This document shows, piece after piece, positions 1 to 8,604 of a DNA stretch of 64,000 nucleotides. The position numbers and the translations under genes were made by a program. How positions within the stretch are numbered: position 1 is the stretch's first letter; each line of letters begins with the position of its first letter. This stretch comes from Marinomonas piezotolerans (GTDB taxonomy: Bacteria > Pseudomonadota > Gammaproteobacteria > Pseudomonadales > Marinomonadaceae): positions 1-64,000 of the forward strand of contig NZ_QKRA01000008.1 in NCBI RefSeq assembly GCF_003362755.1, written 5' to 3'. The notes under the pieces were generated by a model. That model was not told the origin of the DNA and ran no database searches. It worked only from the letters and a program-made list of their open reading frames with translations.

Positions 1-39
1 TCCACATCCGATCACTCATAACGAAACGCACACCGGTTT

Positions 40-155
40 GCTTGACGATCATAGAGGCGTTGAACCACCTGATCCCATCCCGAACTCAGAAGTGAAAAGC
101 GCCATCGCCGATGGTAGTGTGGGAGATCCCATGTGAGAGTAGGTCGTCGTCAAGC
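40..155 (+). rRNA. rrf: 5S ribosomal RNA
   Basis: The segment has the bacterial 5S core (CCGAACTCAGAAGTGAAA, then GCCGATGGTAGTG) and complementary ends: GCTTGACGA at the 5' side pairs with TCGTCAAGC at the 3' side, closing helix I at about 116 nt. It is the last gene of an rRNA operon whose 16S and 23S genes lie upstream of the window. A terminator follows directly. Ends are set by the terminal helix and may be off by one or two bases. Confidence 0.95.
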
Positions 156-166
156 TTCAAATACGA

Positions 167-197
167 AGCCCTGATCAGCAATGGTCAGGGCTTTTTT
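167..197 (+). terminator. Intrinsic terminator of the rRNA operon
   Basis: AGCCCTGATC and a matching right arm ending in CAGGGCT form a stem followed by a run of T. It starts about 11 nt after the 5S 3' end, as expected for the end of an rrn operon. Confidence 0.9.
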
Positions 198-369
198 GTG
201 TCTGGTGAAAATCCCTCCTATCGGTGCTCAGCACTTAGGACAAGGTTTAGCTCCTCATGCAAGCACGAACAGTGCTTACATATCTTGTTAATTGCTTGTT
301 CCTCTCTGCAAGCGCTGGTAAGGGTTAGAGTGCCTTTTGAGGCTTTGGCTTCGTAGCATGTATTGAGGC

Positions 370-394
370 AAAAAAAAGCCTAGCAAAGCTAGGC
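370..394 (-). terminator. Intrinsic terminator after the YqaE-family gene
   Basis: On the minus strand GCCTAGC-TTT-GCTAGGC is followed by eight T residues. It lies about 40 nt beyond the stop codon of the small minus-strand YqaE-like gene. Confidence 0.85.
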
Positions 395-435
395 GTCAAA
401 ATTTGGGAACTTGCATAATGAAAACGATAAAACGT

Positions 436-594
436 TTATCGACGAGCGATTACCCATACAGCATGAATAATACCTGGAATGTAGCCCAATATGGTTAGCA
501 GAATATTAAGCCAGAACGCTCCGCCTATACCGACCTGAAGAAATACACCTAGCGGTGGTAACAAAACGGAGAAAAGAATCCGAATTAAGTCCAT
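436..594 (-). CDS. YqaE/Pmp3 family small membrane protein
   Basis: This 52-residue protein was read directly from the minus strand and is too short for ordinary ORF listing. It begins MDLIRILFSVLLPPLGVFLQ and contains a PPLGV motif, a NILLTILGYIPGIIHA segment and a basic end (VIARR). This two-helix pattern is typical of the Pmp3/YqaE/UPF0057 family, small inner-membrane proteins linked to membrane potential and stress tolerance. A good ribosome-binding site (AGAGGA) stands 9-10 nt before the ATG, and a strong terminator follows. It is a single-gene unit; its physiological role in bacteria is poorly defined. Confidence 0.9.
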   Translation of the reverse strand: MDLIRILFSVLLPPLGVFLQVGIGGAFWLNILLTILGYIPGIIHAVWVIARR

Positions 595-731
595 GTCGTA
601 CTGTCCTCTTTCATATTAGATAATCATCTCTGACAACAAACTATGGAGTTTGTCAGGGGCTTAATCAAGCTACGGTCAGTGTTTTACACGCTATCGCGAC
701 ATTCCTTCCGCATTGTTTAAGAGAGTACATT

Positions 732-2180
732 TTAGTCACTTCCTACTTTCATATTCTTGAGGCGTTTACTGAGAGCGGGTTGCGATATGCCTAGCATTCG
801 TGATGCAAGCGATTGATTATGATTTGCTCGACGCATGGCTTCTTCGACAAGAAGTTTATTTAATTGCGTTAAACTGGGTAGAGGCTCGTCTTCTGAGAAC
901 AACACATTTTGATGGGTGTAACTTTGGTTGCTTGCATCGATGACAGATGTAAAGGGTATCAAACTTAACTCATTATTTTGGCTTTGACTGACCGCATCAA
1001 ATACGAGCGCTCGTAACTCTCGAACATTGCCTGGAAACTCATATCTATGGAGTTGCTTGATGAGATTGGATGGGATGTTTATTGGAGGTTTTTGAAGCTC
1101 TTTGGAGGCAGCATGGACAAAGTGCTCGATGAGCAATGGTAAATCGTTGAGTCGCTCTCTAAGAGGTGGGATTCTCACCATGTGCGTGCGCAATCGATAG
1201 TAAAGATCCTTACGGAAGTGTCCGTTTTGTTGTTGCTGCACTAGGTCTTGATGTGTGGCGACAATAACACGAGCTTGTATGCGTTTCGGTCGGTCGCTGC
1301 CAATGGGGTAGTACTCACCTTCTTGCAAAAGACGTAATAATTTTATTTGAGAGGTTGGACTAAGATCTCCGATTTCATCTAAAAATAGAGTACCTCCTGC
1401 GGCACTTTCCACTAGGCCTGGGCGTACTCTATCGGCTCCAGTAAATGCACCTTTGGCATGCCCAAATAAGGTGTCTGAAAATATATTGTCGTCTAAACCG
1501 GCGACATTTACGGTGACTAGGGGGCCAGTTCGTTCACTCAGTTCATGAATTGCACCTGCGATCAGTTCTTTACCAACACCGCTTTCTCCTGTGATCAGAA
1601 CAGGCTGGCTGCTGTTGGATATGGATTCTAAGTAGCGGAAAGTGGACATCATCTTAGGGTCAGCTGTGACGAAATCTGTGAAGCAATCGGCTTTTTCAAG
1701 GTCTTGGGAGAGTAGCTGCGCACGCAGGGCTTGGTTCTCTAGGCTGAGTTCTTGAGTGTGGATGGCACGTTTAATCGCTTCAAGTATTTGTTCTTGATCT
1801 GTTGTTTTTACGATGTAATCAAATGCTCCCCGCTTAACGCAGTCGACGGCAGCGTCCACCTGGTTAATACCGCTGAATATGATCACACAAACATCTGGGA
1901 ATTCTTCATTGAGCCATGTGAGAATTTCCTGCCCTGACATGGTCGGCATTGTTAGATCCAGCAACACTAAGCCAACGTATTCGTCGGCCATGATCTTTGC
2001 TACTTGCTTAGGATCGGTACAGGTAATGAGATTATTGAAGCCGTAGCGTTCAAGAGTAAGAGACATGCTCCGCAGGAAAGAGGGTTCGTCATCTACAAGC
2101 AGAAGTTTAAATTGTGGGTAAAGCGTTTGTTTCAATGTATGGCCCTCAATTGATGCCGAATGTGTTGTATGACACATCAT
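732..2180 (-). CDS. NtrC-family sigma-54 response regulator
   Basis: The protein has three domains: a receiver (about residues 25-140, acidic pocket D30/D31, phospho-acceptor D75, conserved K125), a sigma-54 AAA+ domain (Walker A GESGVGKE at 198-205, sigma-54-contacting GAFTGA at 244-249, Walker B GGTLFLDE at 262-269) and a Fis-type helix-turn-helix at the C-terminus. This is the DctD/NtrC layout. It overlaps the upstream kinase stop by 4 nt (ATGA), so the two are co-translated. A TTG at codon 16, preceded by GAGGG, is an alternative start at 2135. The divergent TAXI transporter has a sigma-54 promoter, making it the obvious target. Confidence 0.92.
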   Translation of the reverse strand: MMCHTTHSASIEGHTLKQTLYPQFKLLLVDDEPSFLRSMSLTLERYGFNNLITCTDPKQVAKIMADEYVGLVLLDLTMPTMSGQEILTWLNEEFPDVCVIIFSGINQVDAAVDCVKRGAFDYIVKTTDQEQILEAIKRAIHTQELSLENQALRAQLLSQDLEKADCFTDFVTADPKMMSTFRYLESISNSSQPVLITGESGVGKELIAGAIHELSERTGPLVTVNVAGLDDNIFSDTLFGHAKGAFTGADRVRPGLVESAAGGTLFLDEIGDLSPTSQIKLLRLLQEGEYYPIGSDRPKRIQARVIVATHQDLVQQQQNGHFRKDLYYRLRTHMVRIPPLRERLNDLPLLIEHFVHAASKELQKPPINIPSNLIKQLHRYEFPGNVRELRALVFDAVSQSQNNELSLIPFTSVIDASNQSYTHQNVLFSEDEPLPSLTQLNKLLVEEAMRRANHNQSLASRMLGISQPALSKRLKNMKVGSD

Positions 2181-3865
2181 TGGTTGAGTAAGGGAAATGT
2201 TACGGTTACGGTAGTTCCTTTACCCTCTGTCGAATCAAACGACAGTCGGCCTTGAAGTGCCTTTATAATACCTGCGGAGACAGACAGCCCTAGCCCTGTA
2301 CCACCTCTTTCACGTTTAGTGGTGTAAAAAGGGTCGGTAAGTCGAGATATAACGTCAGCAGGAATGCCGCAGCCGCCGTCTACGATCCTAATCATAGCCT
2401 CACCCCCATCTTGGCTTATGGAAGTAGAGACACGTAAAGAGCCATCTTTTGATTCCAGCGCGTCACACGCGTTTAGAATCAGGTTAATGAGTACTTGTTC
2501 AATGCGTTGTGAGCTACCTAGTACGGTCGGCTTCCGATGGTCCAACAGTAATTCAAAACAGTCCGTAGCGGTACGTATGGACTGGTCGACTAAACGAACG
2601 GCCGTTGCAACCACCACATTTAGATCAACCTCATGGGCAACTTCATCGGGTTGTTCCCTAGCAAAATCTTTTAGATCATTAACAATATTACGAATGCGAT
2701 CTGTACTGTTCTGCATTTCTTCTAATAGATAGGGGATTTCGCCTTTGATTCGCTGATAAGGAAGCCCTCCTAAAGTGAGGTCTTTCTCTTCTTCTGCTTG
2801 TTTATCCAAATAAGGTAAGGCGTCTTCCCATGCAGATTTGAGGATCGGGATATTGAGCATGAGAAGCCCAGTTGGGTTGTTGATTTCGTGAGCGACGCCA
2901 GACACAAGTACGCCAAGAGAGGCCATTTTATCGGCTTGAATAAGCTGCTCTTGGTGAGCTTTTAACTCGCGTGAGCGCTTTTCGACTTCTTTTCTGAGCA
3001 TGGTATTCCAGACCATGATCCCGCCGAGTACGACTAACAAAACCAAGATGGTATAGAAGGCGTATTGTCCTAGCTTTTTCCATTGAACTTTTGGACCATC
3101 CAACGTGCCAAGCCATTTATCGTAGATTTCTTGTTGACGGCCTGTGTTCTTTAGAATGGCCAAACCTTCGCTGAACAGAGCAATTAGATCTTCATTTTTG
3201 GGAAGGGCGCCATAGCCTAAGCGTTGTCCTGCAACGGGTCGTGCAATGGGCTCGATGTTGCTGAGTCCTAGCTCTTTGCTCAGGTATAGGCTCGGAAGGT
3301 TGGCGGTGAGAGCGAAATCGTATTTACCTGATGCTAACAGGCGAAGAGCATCGGAATGTGTGGGAACAGGAATAATAATAGCGCCTGGCACTCGCTGTTT
3401 GAGGTATTCGTGCATGATGCTGGCGTTTTGAACTAAGACTTCATGACCAGATATCTCACTGATATCGTCCACTTTAGGACCGTCTTTTCGAGCAAAAAGA
3501 GACTGATTAACGATCGAATGGGGCGAGGAGAACTTGATCAGCTTCGCGCGTTCCTCAGAGTGGGCGATACCTTGTAATACGTCGTAGGTACCATCCAAAA
3601 GGCCAGCGTAAGCGCTTTTCCAATCGGTCATGGTGAGCTCAATCTGAAACCCCATCACTTCTGCGATGGCGTAGCTGAGTTCAACGTTATAACCTGCTGG
3701 ATTGCCTCTTTCGTCGGTGAATTCATATGGAGGATAATTATAATCTGCGGCGATGTGTACCACGCGCTTTTGTTGGCTTTGTCCATTAGGTCCAACGCGT
3801 TCAAGTGACCATGCGAACTGTGTCATCAGAAAAGAGATCAGCAACCAACTTAAGGAAAGTTTCAT
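2177..3865 (-). CDS. Sensor histidine kinase with periplasmic binding-protein sensor domain
   Basis: The protein runs: signal/TM segment (residues 5-20), a periplasmic SBP_bac_3-type domain (about 33-255; it contains YPPYEFTDERGNPAGYNVEL), a TM helix (about 267-289), a HisKA domain with phospho-acceptor H326 in VAHEINNP, and a HATPase domain (N-box with NLILNACDAL, G1 DGGCGI, G2 GGTGLGL). The sensor resembles soluble amino-acid-binding proteins, so it probably reads a small periplasmic ligand directly. It is the partner of the NtrC-type regulator that overlaps its stop. The ligand is unknown; it may be the substrate of the divergent TRAP transporter. Confidence 0.92.
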   Translation of the reverse strand: MKLSLSWLLISFLMTQFAWSLERVGPNGQSQQKRVVHIAADYNYPPYEFTDERGNPAGYNVELSYAIAEVMGFQIELTMTDWKSAYAGLLDGTYDVLQGIAHSEERAKLIKFSSPHSIVNQSLFARKDGPKVDDISEISGHEVLVQNASIMHEYLKQRVPGAIIIPVPTHSDALRLLASGKYDFALTANLPSLYLSKELGLSNIEPIARPVAGQRLGYGALPKNEDLIALFSEGLAILKNTGRQQEIYDKWLGTLDGPKVQWKKLGQYAFYTILVLLVVLGGIMVWNTMLRKEVEKRSRELKAHQEQLIQADKMASLGVLVSGVAHEINNPTGLLMLNIPILKSAWEDALPYLDKQAEEEKDLTLGGLPYQRIKGEIPYLLEEMQNSTDRIRNIVNDLKDFAREQPDEVAHEVDLNVVVATAVRLVDQSIRTATDCFELLLDHRKPTVLGSSQRIEQVLINLILNACDALESKDGSLRVSTSISQDGGEAMIRIVDGGCGIPADVISRLTDPFYTTKRERGGTGLGLSVSAGIIKALQGRLSFDSTEGKGTTVTVTFPLLNQ

Positions 3866-3957
3866 CTGTACAAATAATCTACAAAAAGCGTAAGAATAGG
3901 CATCTTAGCGGCTCTTAGCGGGAATTAGAAGCCGTGACTTCGGAGGTATAAAACGTC

Positions 3958-3979
3958 ACTTATAACTTTTGTTATAAGT
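3958..3979. promoter_or_regulatory. Perfect palindrome, candidate enhancer site (distal)
   Basis: Two 9-bp arms, ACTTATAAC and GTTATAAGT, are perfect inverted repeats around a TTTT spacer. The centre is about 200 bp upstream of the -12 element of the sigma-54 promoter. This fits an upstream activating sequence for the adjacent NtrC-type regulator. The assignment is by position and symmetry only. Confidence 0.7.
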
Positions 3980-4058
3980 ATGAAAAACGTTATAAACCCT
4001 CATCTATTGCCCATCAATGCTAGTGTATTGCGCTCAACCCCCTTCAAGCGGCCAAATG

Positions 4059-4080
4059 ACTTATAACAAAAGTTATAACG
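4059..4080. promoter_or_regulatory. Second palindrome, candidate enhancer site (proximal)
   Basis: ACTTATAAC and GTTATAACG flank an AAAA spacer; the inner 7 bp on each side (TTATAAC/GTTATAA) are perfectly complementary. It repeats the distal site 101 bp closer to the sigma-54 promoter. Two similar sites at regular spacing are the usual layout for bacterial enhancer-binding proteins. Confidence 0.7.
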
Positions 4081-4155
4081 GTCAGCATCCCAATACAGTC
4101 TTGTAAAACTTAAAATATTCTTTATTTTCAATGAGTTAAATGGTTTTTCGTTGTT

Positions 4156-4170
4156 TGGCACTATCCTTGC
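4156..4170 (+). promoter_or_regulatory. Sigma-54 promoter of the TAXI transporter operon
   Basis: TGGCAC-N5-TTGC matches the sigma-54 consensus, with the invariant GG (4157-4158) and GC (4169-4170) separated by exactly 10 nt. It lies about 60 nt before the binding-protein start codon. A sigma-54 activator gene and two palindromes lie immediately upstream. Confidence 0.85.
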
Positions 4171-4230
4171 GATGTCTCCCTCGTTTTTGATGATTTCATA
4201 ACAAAAAAATGACACTACGAGGAATTTTCA

Positions 4231-5196
4231 ATGAAAAACGCACTGCTTAAAACAGCACTTGTCTCTGTGATAACTGCGACTTCGACTTTGACCGTGGCTG
4301 ATACGCAATTCGTCTCAATTGGTACTGGTGGAGTAACAGGTGTGTATTACCCAGCAGGCGGATCAATTTGTCGGATGCTGAATAAAGAACGTAAAGAGCA
4401 CGGAATCCGTTGTTCTGTCGAATCGACTGGCGGATCGGGTTACAACGTCAACAGTATTCGTGCCGGTGAATTAGAGTTTGGTGTCGCGCAATCCGATGTT
4501 CAGGCAGCGGCTTTGGCTGGTAAAGGCCAATTCCAAGATAATCCATTCCCAGAACTTCGCTCAGTATTCTCACTTCACCCTGAGCCCATCCATTTAATGG
4601 CCCGTGCTGATTCAGGGATTCAATCTTTTGATGATTTGGAAGGTAAGCGCGTCAATATCGGCAACCCAGGCTCAGGTAACCGATCCATGATGGAGCTGAT
4701 GATGGCAGAAAAAGGTTGGACGACAGACAATTTTGCGTTTGCGGCGGAGCTTAAATCTTCTGAAATGGCTCAAGCGCTATGCGATGACAAATTTGATGTC
4801 ACCATTTTCGTTGCAGGGCTGCCAAACGGTTCTGCGCAAGAAGCAACAACGACGTGTGACGTGCGAATGATTCCTCTCATTGATGACACCTCTTTGGCGG
4901 TACAGAAGAAACACTCGGAGTTCTCTCAAGCGATCATTCCTAGTGGCATGTACAACGGCAATCCAAATGACGTTGTAACCTTTGGTCCCAAAGCAACGAT
5001 TGTGACGTCTACAAACGTTTCTGACAAAGTCGTGTATGAAATGACCAAAGCTGTGTTTGAGAACTTTGAGTCATTCAAGCGTCTACACCCTGCTTTTGCT
5101 CGGCTCCAGCCATTAGAAATGGTGCATTCTTCTTTGGTTGCTCCTTTGCACCCCGGTGCAGAGAAGTATTACCGCGAGCAAGGTTTGATTAAGTAA
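4231..5196 (+). CDS. TAXI family TRAP transporter solute-binding protein
   Basis: The 321-residue secreted protein has a signal peptide (about residues 1-23, ending LTVA-D) and the TAXI-family opening FVSIGTGGVTGVYYPAGG, followed by STGGSGYNVNSI and FGVAQSDV. TAXI proteins capture a ligand in the periplasm and pass it to a fused TRAP membrane protein; characterised members bind glutamate or other small carboxylates. The next gene is the membrane subunit. A GAGGAA ribosome-binding site precedes the ATG. The substrate here cannot be told from sequence. Confidence 0.93.
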   Translation: MKNALLKTALVSVITATSTLTVADTQFVSIGTGGVTGVYYPAGGSICRMLNKERKEHGIRCSVESTGGSGYNVNSIRAGELEFGVAQSDVQAAALAGKGQFQDNPFPELRSVFSLHPEPIHLMARADSGIQSFDDLEGKRVNIGNPGSGNRSMMELMMAEKGWTTDNFAFAAELKSSEMAQALCDDKFDVTIFVAGLPNGSAQEATTTCDVRMIPLIDDTSLAVQKKHSEFSQAIIPSGMYNGNPNDVVTFGPKATIVTSTNVSDKVVYEMTKAVFENFESFKRLHPAFARLQPLEMVHSSLVAPLHPGAEKYYREQGLIK

Positions 5197-5231
5197 TCCC
5201 TAATACTTAATTGAATGCAGTTTGCTCATAT

Positions 5232-5259
5232 AAAAGCGCCAACGATTGTTAGCGCTTTT
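5232..5259 (+). terminator. Intercistronic hairpin between binding protein and permease
   Basis: AAAAGCGCCAAC and GTTAGCGCTTTT form a 12-bp stem with one mismatch and a GATT loop, ending in TTTT. A leaky terminator or 3' stabilising hairpin here would give more binding protein than permease, as is common in binding-protein-dependent transporters. It also argues that permease translation starts downstream of it. Confidence 0.6.
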
Positions 5260-5289
5260 ACTTCTTTAAAAATTTGTTTGGACACGTCT

Positions 5290-7872
5290 ATGTCGACCCA
5301 TACTTCTCAAACGCTGGATACCAATAAACTGGACGAAATGGTTGCCGAAGCAGATACCGGAAAACGCGCTCCGACCGGACGTATTGCGCTAGCGTTACTG
5401 TTTCTATTACCGCTGTGTTGGTCCTTGTTTCAGCTATGGATTGGCTCGCCGTTACCGTCGCAATTTGGCTTTGGTTTTTTAAATGACACTCAGTCAAGAG
5501 CCTTGCATCTTGCATTTGCTGTGAGTCTAGCGTTTCTCGCCTTTCCGGCTTTCAGTCGTAGCCCTACCCACCGTATTCCTTGGTTAGACTACATCTTCGC
5601 GTCGGTAGGAGCATTCTGTGCCGCTTATTTATTTTTATTTAACGACGAACTGGCTATGCGCCCAGGCCTGCCAACGACCTTAGACCTTGTTGTAGCTGGC
5701 ATTGGATTGTTATTAACATTGGAGGCTGCGCGTCGCTCACTTGGGCCACCTTTAATGATCGTCGCTATTTTCTTCCTGCTGTACGTGTTCTTCGGTGATG
5801 CGTCTTGGTTACCTGAAGTGTTGCGTTGGAAAGGCGCTTCGTTTGAAAAAGCCATGACGCATATGTGGCTGACGACAGAAGGTGTGTTTGGTATTGCCTT
5901 AGGCGTGTCTTCGGGTTTTGTTTTTCTATTTGTATTATTCGGTGCGTTGTTAAACCAAGCAGGTGCTGGTAATTACTTTATACAAGTTGCATTTGCGTTA
6001 CTTGGGCATATGCGGGGTGGCCCAGCAAAAGCAGCCGTGTTGTCGTCCGCAATGACAGGGTTGATCTCTGGCTCGTCGATAGCCAATGTCGTCACCACCG
6101 GTACCTTCACCATCCCTCTCATGAAAAAAGTAGGTTTTAGCCCTGAGAAAGCAGGTGCCGTAGAAGTGTCTTCGTCAGTGAACGGTGTGATTATGCCGCC
6201 TGTTATGGGGGCGGTGGCGTTCTTGATGGTGGAGTATGTTGGGATTTCTTACATTGAGGTCGTCAAGCACGCCTTCTTGCCTGCAACCATATCGTACATT
6301 GCCTTACTGTATATCGTGCACTTGGAAGCGCTAAAAGCTGACATGCGTGGATTGCCACGAGCAACACCAGCACGCCCTTGGAAAGTTGCGATTCTGCGCA
6401 GCGGAATCATCGTTTCGAGTGTGATGATTTTGGCTGGGGTTCTGTATTACTTAGTTTTAGCCATCAAATGGGTGTTGGGAGGATGGTCACATATCGGGTT
6501 ATTAGCGTTAGTGATCGGAGGCTATATGGGGCTGTTGTACATGTCTGCTAAAAGCAAAGACTTGGACATGGACACCACCGAAGGTGCGATTGTTAAATTG
6601 CCCGTATTTGCAGACATTTATCGCGCGGGTTTGTACTACTTAGTGCCTCTGGTGGTATTGATTTGGTTTCTCATGGTGGAGCGTAAATCACCTGGCTTGT
6701 CCGCTTTCTGGGCCAGCCTGTTGATGGCTTTTATTTTAGTGACTCAAAAGCCTCTCAAGGCTTGGTTTCGTAAGCAGTCTAATATAAAGAGCCACGTAGC
6801 GTTGGGTGTCTGGGATCTTGTCGAAGGGCTGATCACAGGTGCTCGAAATATGATTGGCATCGGCGTTGCGACGGCCACCGCTGGCATTATTGTGGGCACC
6901 GTCACCTTAACAGGTGTCGGACAAGTGATGGCTGAGTTTGTCGAGTTGTTGTCTGGCGGCATATTGATCGTCATGTTGCTGATGGTGGCTTTGATCTCCT
7001 TAATTTTGGGGATGGGGTTGCCGACGACGGCGAACTACATCGTAGTATCGTCTCTCATGGCCAGCGTCGTCGTAGAGCTGGGGGCACAGTCTGGTTTGAT
7101 TGTCCCTATGATTGCCATTCATATGTTCGTGTTCTATTTCGGCATCATGGCTGATGTCACGCCTCCGGTGGGACTGGCCTCATTTGCGGCGGCTGCCGTG
7201 TCGGGTGGAGATCCGATTAAGACAGGCTTTACGGCATTTTTCTATTCCATGCGTACCGCTTTATTGCCGTTTCTATTTATTTTCAATACAGACCTGCTGC
7301 TGATTGATGTGACGTGGTGGCAAGGCATTGTCGTGTTCTTTGTTGCTTTGGCTGCCATGTTGATCTTTGCGGCTGCCACACAAGGTTACTTTTTTGCTCG
7401 TAGCAAACACTGGGAAAGTGCCGTGTTACTGGTCGTGGCATTTACCTTGTTTCGTCCTGGTTTTTGGTTAGATCAATTACTTCCTCCCCATGAGCATTAT
7501 GCGGGCGCAGAGCTGATGCACTATATCGAACAGCATCCTGAAATGGAAAACGTACGATTGGCTGTCGAAGGTGAAAATCTGGATGGTCGCTGGATTGAAA
7601 CCACCGTGAACTTACCGCTGGCTCCGACTGGCAGTGCAAGCAATCGCCTGTATGACGGCGCAGGCATTGAATTACGTGATGAAGAAGGTCGCCTCTTCAT
7701 TGACAGTTTAGCGTTTGGCGGCGTTGCTGAGCAGATGAAGTTGGATTTCGATTGGGAAGTGACAGGGTTTGATATTGAAAACCAGCGACCAGCAAAAGAG
7801 TGGTTTTTTATTCCTGCATTTCTACTGGTGTTGTGGATTATTCGACGCCAGAAAAAGCGCGCTGCGAAATAG
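5290..7872 (+). CDS. TRAP transporter fused 4TM/12TM permease (TAXI type)
   Basis: This large inner-membrane protein fuses the small (DctQ-like) and large (DctM-like) TRAP subunits, as is normal for TAXI systems. Conserved segments include GGPAKAAVLSSAMTGLISGS, NGVIMPPVMGAVAFLM and MGLPTTANYIV. The C-terminal part, with a soluble stretch before a last TM helix and a basic RRQKKRAAK end, resembles the DUF3394 extension of this family. Sodium- or proton-driven uptake of the ligand delivered by the preceding binding protein is expected. An in-frame ATG at 5215 exists, but the hairpin at 5232-5259 favours the ATG at 5290 (860 residues). Confidence 0.92.
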   Translation: MSTHTSQTLDTNKLDEMVAEADTGKRAPTGRIALALLFLLPLCWSLFQLWIGSPLPSQFGFGFLNDTQSRALHLAFAVSLAFLAFPAFSRSPTHRIPWLDYIFASVGAFCAAYLFLFNDELAMRPGLPTTLDLVVAGIGLLLTLEAARRSLGPPLMIVAIFFLLYVFFGDASWLPEVLRWKGASFEKAMTHMWLTTEGVFGIALGVSSGFVFLFVLFGALLNQAGAGNYFIQVAFALLGHMRGGPAKAAVLSSAMTGLISGSSIANVVTTGTFTIPLMKKVGFSPEKAGAVEVSSSVNGVIMPPVMGAVAFLMVEYVGISYIEVVKHAFLPATISYIALLYIVHLEALKADMRGLPRATPARPWKVAILRSGIIVSSVMILAGVLYYLVLAIKWVLGGWSHIGLLALVIGGYMGLLYMSAKSKDLDMDTTEGAIVKLPVFADIYRAGLYYLVPLVVLIWFLMVERKSPGLSAFWASLLMAFILVTQKPLKAWFRKQSNIKSHVALGVWDLVEGLITGARNMIGIGVATATAGIIVGTVTLTGVGQVMAEFVELLSGGILIVMLLMVALISLILGMGLPTTANYIVVSSLMASVVVELGAQSGLIVPMIAIHMFVFYFGIMADVTPPVGLASFAAAAVSGGDPIKTGFTAFFYSMRTALLPFLFIFNTDLLLIDVTWWQGIVVFFVALAAMLIFAAATQGYFFARSKHWESAVLLVVAFTLFRPGFWLDQLLPPHEHYAGAELMHYIEQHPEMENVRLAVEGENLDGRWIETTVNLPLAPTGSASNRLYDGAGIELRDEEGRLFIDSLAFGGVAEQMKLDFDWEVTGFDIENQRPAKEWFFIPAFLLVLWIIRRQKKRAAK

Positions 7873-7889
7873 TGTACGTAGCTTTTAGT

Positions 7890-7912
7890 CGAGGCCTTTA
7901 GCCTCGTTTTTT
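7890..7912 (+). terminator. Intrinsic terminator of the TAXI operon
   Basis: CGAGGC-CTTTA-GCCTCG followed by six T, 18 nt after the permease stop codon. Confidence 0.85.
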
Positions 7913-7941
7913 CAATATGTGATGTTAACTTGGAGGTAAAT

Positions 7942-8202
7942 TTGAATATTGTGCAGACGTTTATCTTTGATGAAACTGGGCGAAATATGGGGAGTTATAC
8001 CAGTGCTCAGCCTGTCGCCTTCTCGGAGAATTTTTCTAAGTTAAAGGCGTATGTTTCAAAATCTTTGATACTAACGAATCTTTCTAACGTCAATGAGATA
8101 GCCGCCAGTGTAATGCTGGAGTTGAATGGAAAAACCTACTTAGCATCGATTCGCCGTATTCGTTCGAGAGAAGATCTATTCATCGTTGATGTATATGGTT
8201 AA
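7942..8202 (+). CDS. Hypothetical protein, 86 residues
   Basis: I do not recognise this protein. It is small, soluble and mixed alpha/beta in appearance, without signal peptide or TM segment, and includes LELNGKTYLASIRRIRSRE near the C-terminus. A strong GGAGG (7932-7936) five bases before a TTG at 7942 sets the start; no ATG is available. The upstream terminator isolates it from the TAXI operon. Its stop codon overlaps the stop of the convergent TIGR03643-family gene by 4 nt inside GTTAAC. Confidence 0.6.
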   Translation: MNIVQTFIFDETGRNMGSYTSAQPVAFSENFSKLKAYVSKSLILTNLSNVNEIAASVMLELNGKTYLASIRRIRSREDLFIVDVYG

Positions 8203-8483
8203 CGCGAACGAGGCTTTGCGCCATGGCAAGGTTTGTATTGAGCGGGGGCATAGCCGCGAGAAACATCTGTGCTACGAAGGCGTTGATGTTTGGTCGCGCG
8301 ACCAGACACACGAGCGCGCCAGGTACGAAAGCTGCCTGATTTGAGATGTGACCGCATCAGCTTGATTACATCTTTTTCAGCTAATCCGTATTCTTGTTCA
8401 ATCGCTTCAAATGGAGTGCGGTCTTCCCATGCCATTTCAATGATTCTAGATTGATGTTCATCGCTGTTAGAGTAGGGTGTCAT
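8199..8483 (-). CDS. TIGR03643/DUF2805 family protein
   Basis: The 94-residue basic protein contains the family signature RIIEMAWEDRTPFEAIEQEY, then DVIKLMRSHLKSGSFRTWR and VSGRATKHQRL. The first part looks like a helix-turn-helix. Members are widespread in marine bacteria and have no proven role; DNA or RNA binding is only suggested by the helical, basic character. It ends tail-to-tail with the hypothetical gene at 7942, sharing 4 nt. Confidence 0.85.
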   Translation of the reverse strand: MTPYSNSDEHQSRIIEMAWEDRTPFEAIEQEYGLAEKDVIKLMRSHLKSGSFRTWRARVSGRATKHQRLRSTDVSRGYAPAQYKPCHGAKPRSR

Positions 8484-8545
8484 GTGTTGAGTCCAGTCTA
8501 CGAGAATTGATTTATACGTAGCGAACGTGAGAATGGATTGGATAT

Positions 8546-8582
8546 AAAAAGCCCCCCGATAGAGAATTATCGGGGGGCTTTT
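8546..8582 (-). terminator. Strong intrinsic terminator after fbp
   Basis: A 12-bp GC-rich stem (AAGCCCCCCGAT / ATCGGGGGGCTT) with an 8-nt loop is followed on the minus strand by TTTTTAT. It ends the fbp transcript; T residues on the other side could let it act in both directions. Confidence 0.88.
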
Positions 8583-8604
8583 AACAGGCGTATTGCTTGT
8601 GTGT

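Larger units (their letters stand above)
3866..4230. other. Divergent regulatory region of the kinase/regulator and TAXI operons
   Basis: This 365-nt gene-free region separates the two-component genes from the transporter genes. It contains two related palindromes (3958-3979 and 4059-4080), an extra GTTATAA half-site at 3989-3995 and a sigma-54 promoter at 4156-4170, all described separately. I see no clear sigma-70 promoter for the kinase operon. Confidence 0.75.

Noticed and set aside
111-356. 81-codon plus-strand frame overlapping the 5S 3' end
   Set aside because: It begins inside 5S rRNA and reads through the terminator; no homology or ribosome-binding site.
4000-4215. 71-codon minus-strand frame in the TAXI regulatory region
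   Set aside because: It covers the sigma-54 promoter and a palindrome, and its sequence is not protein-like.
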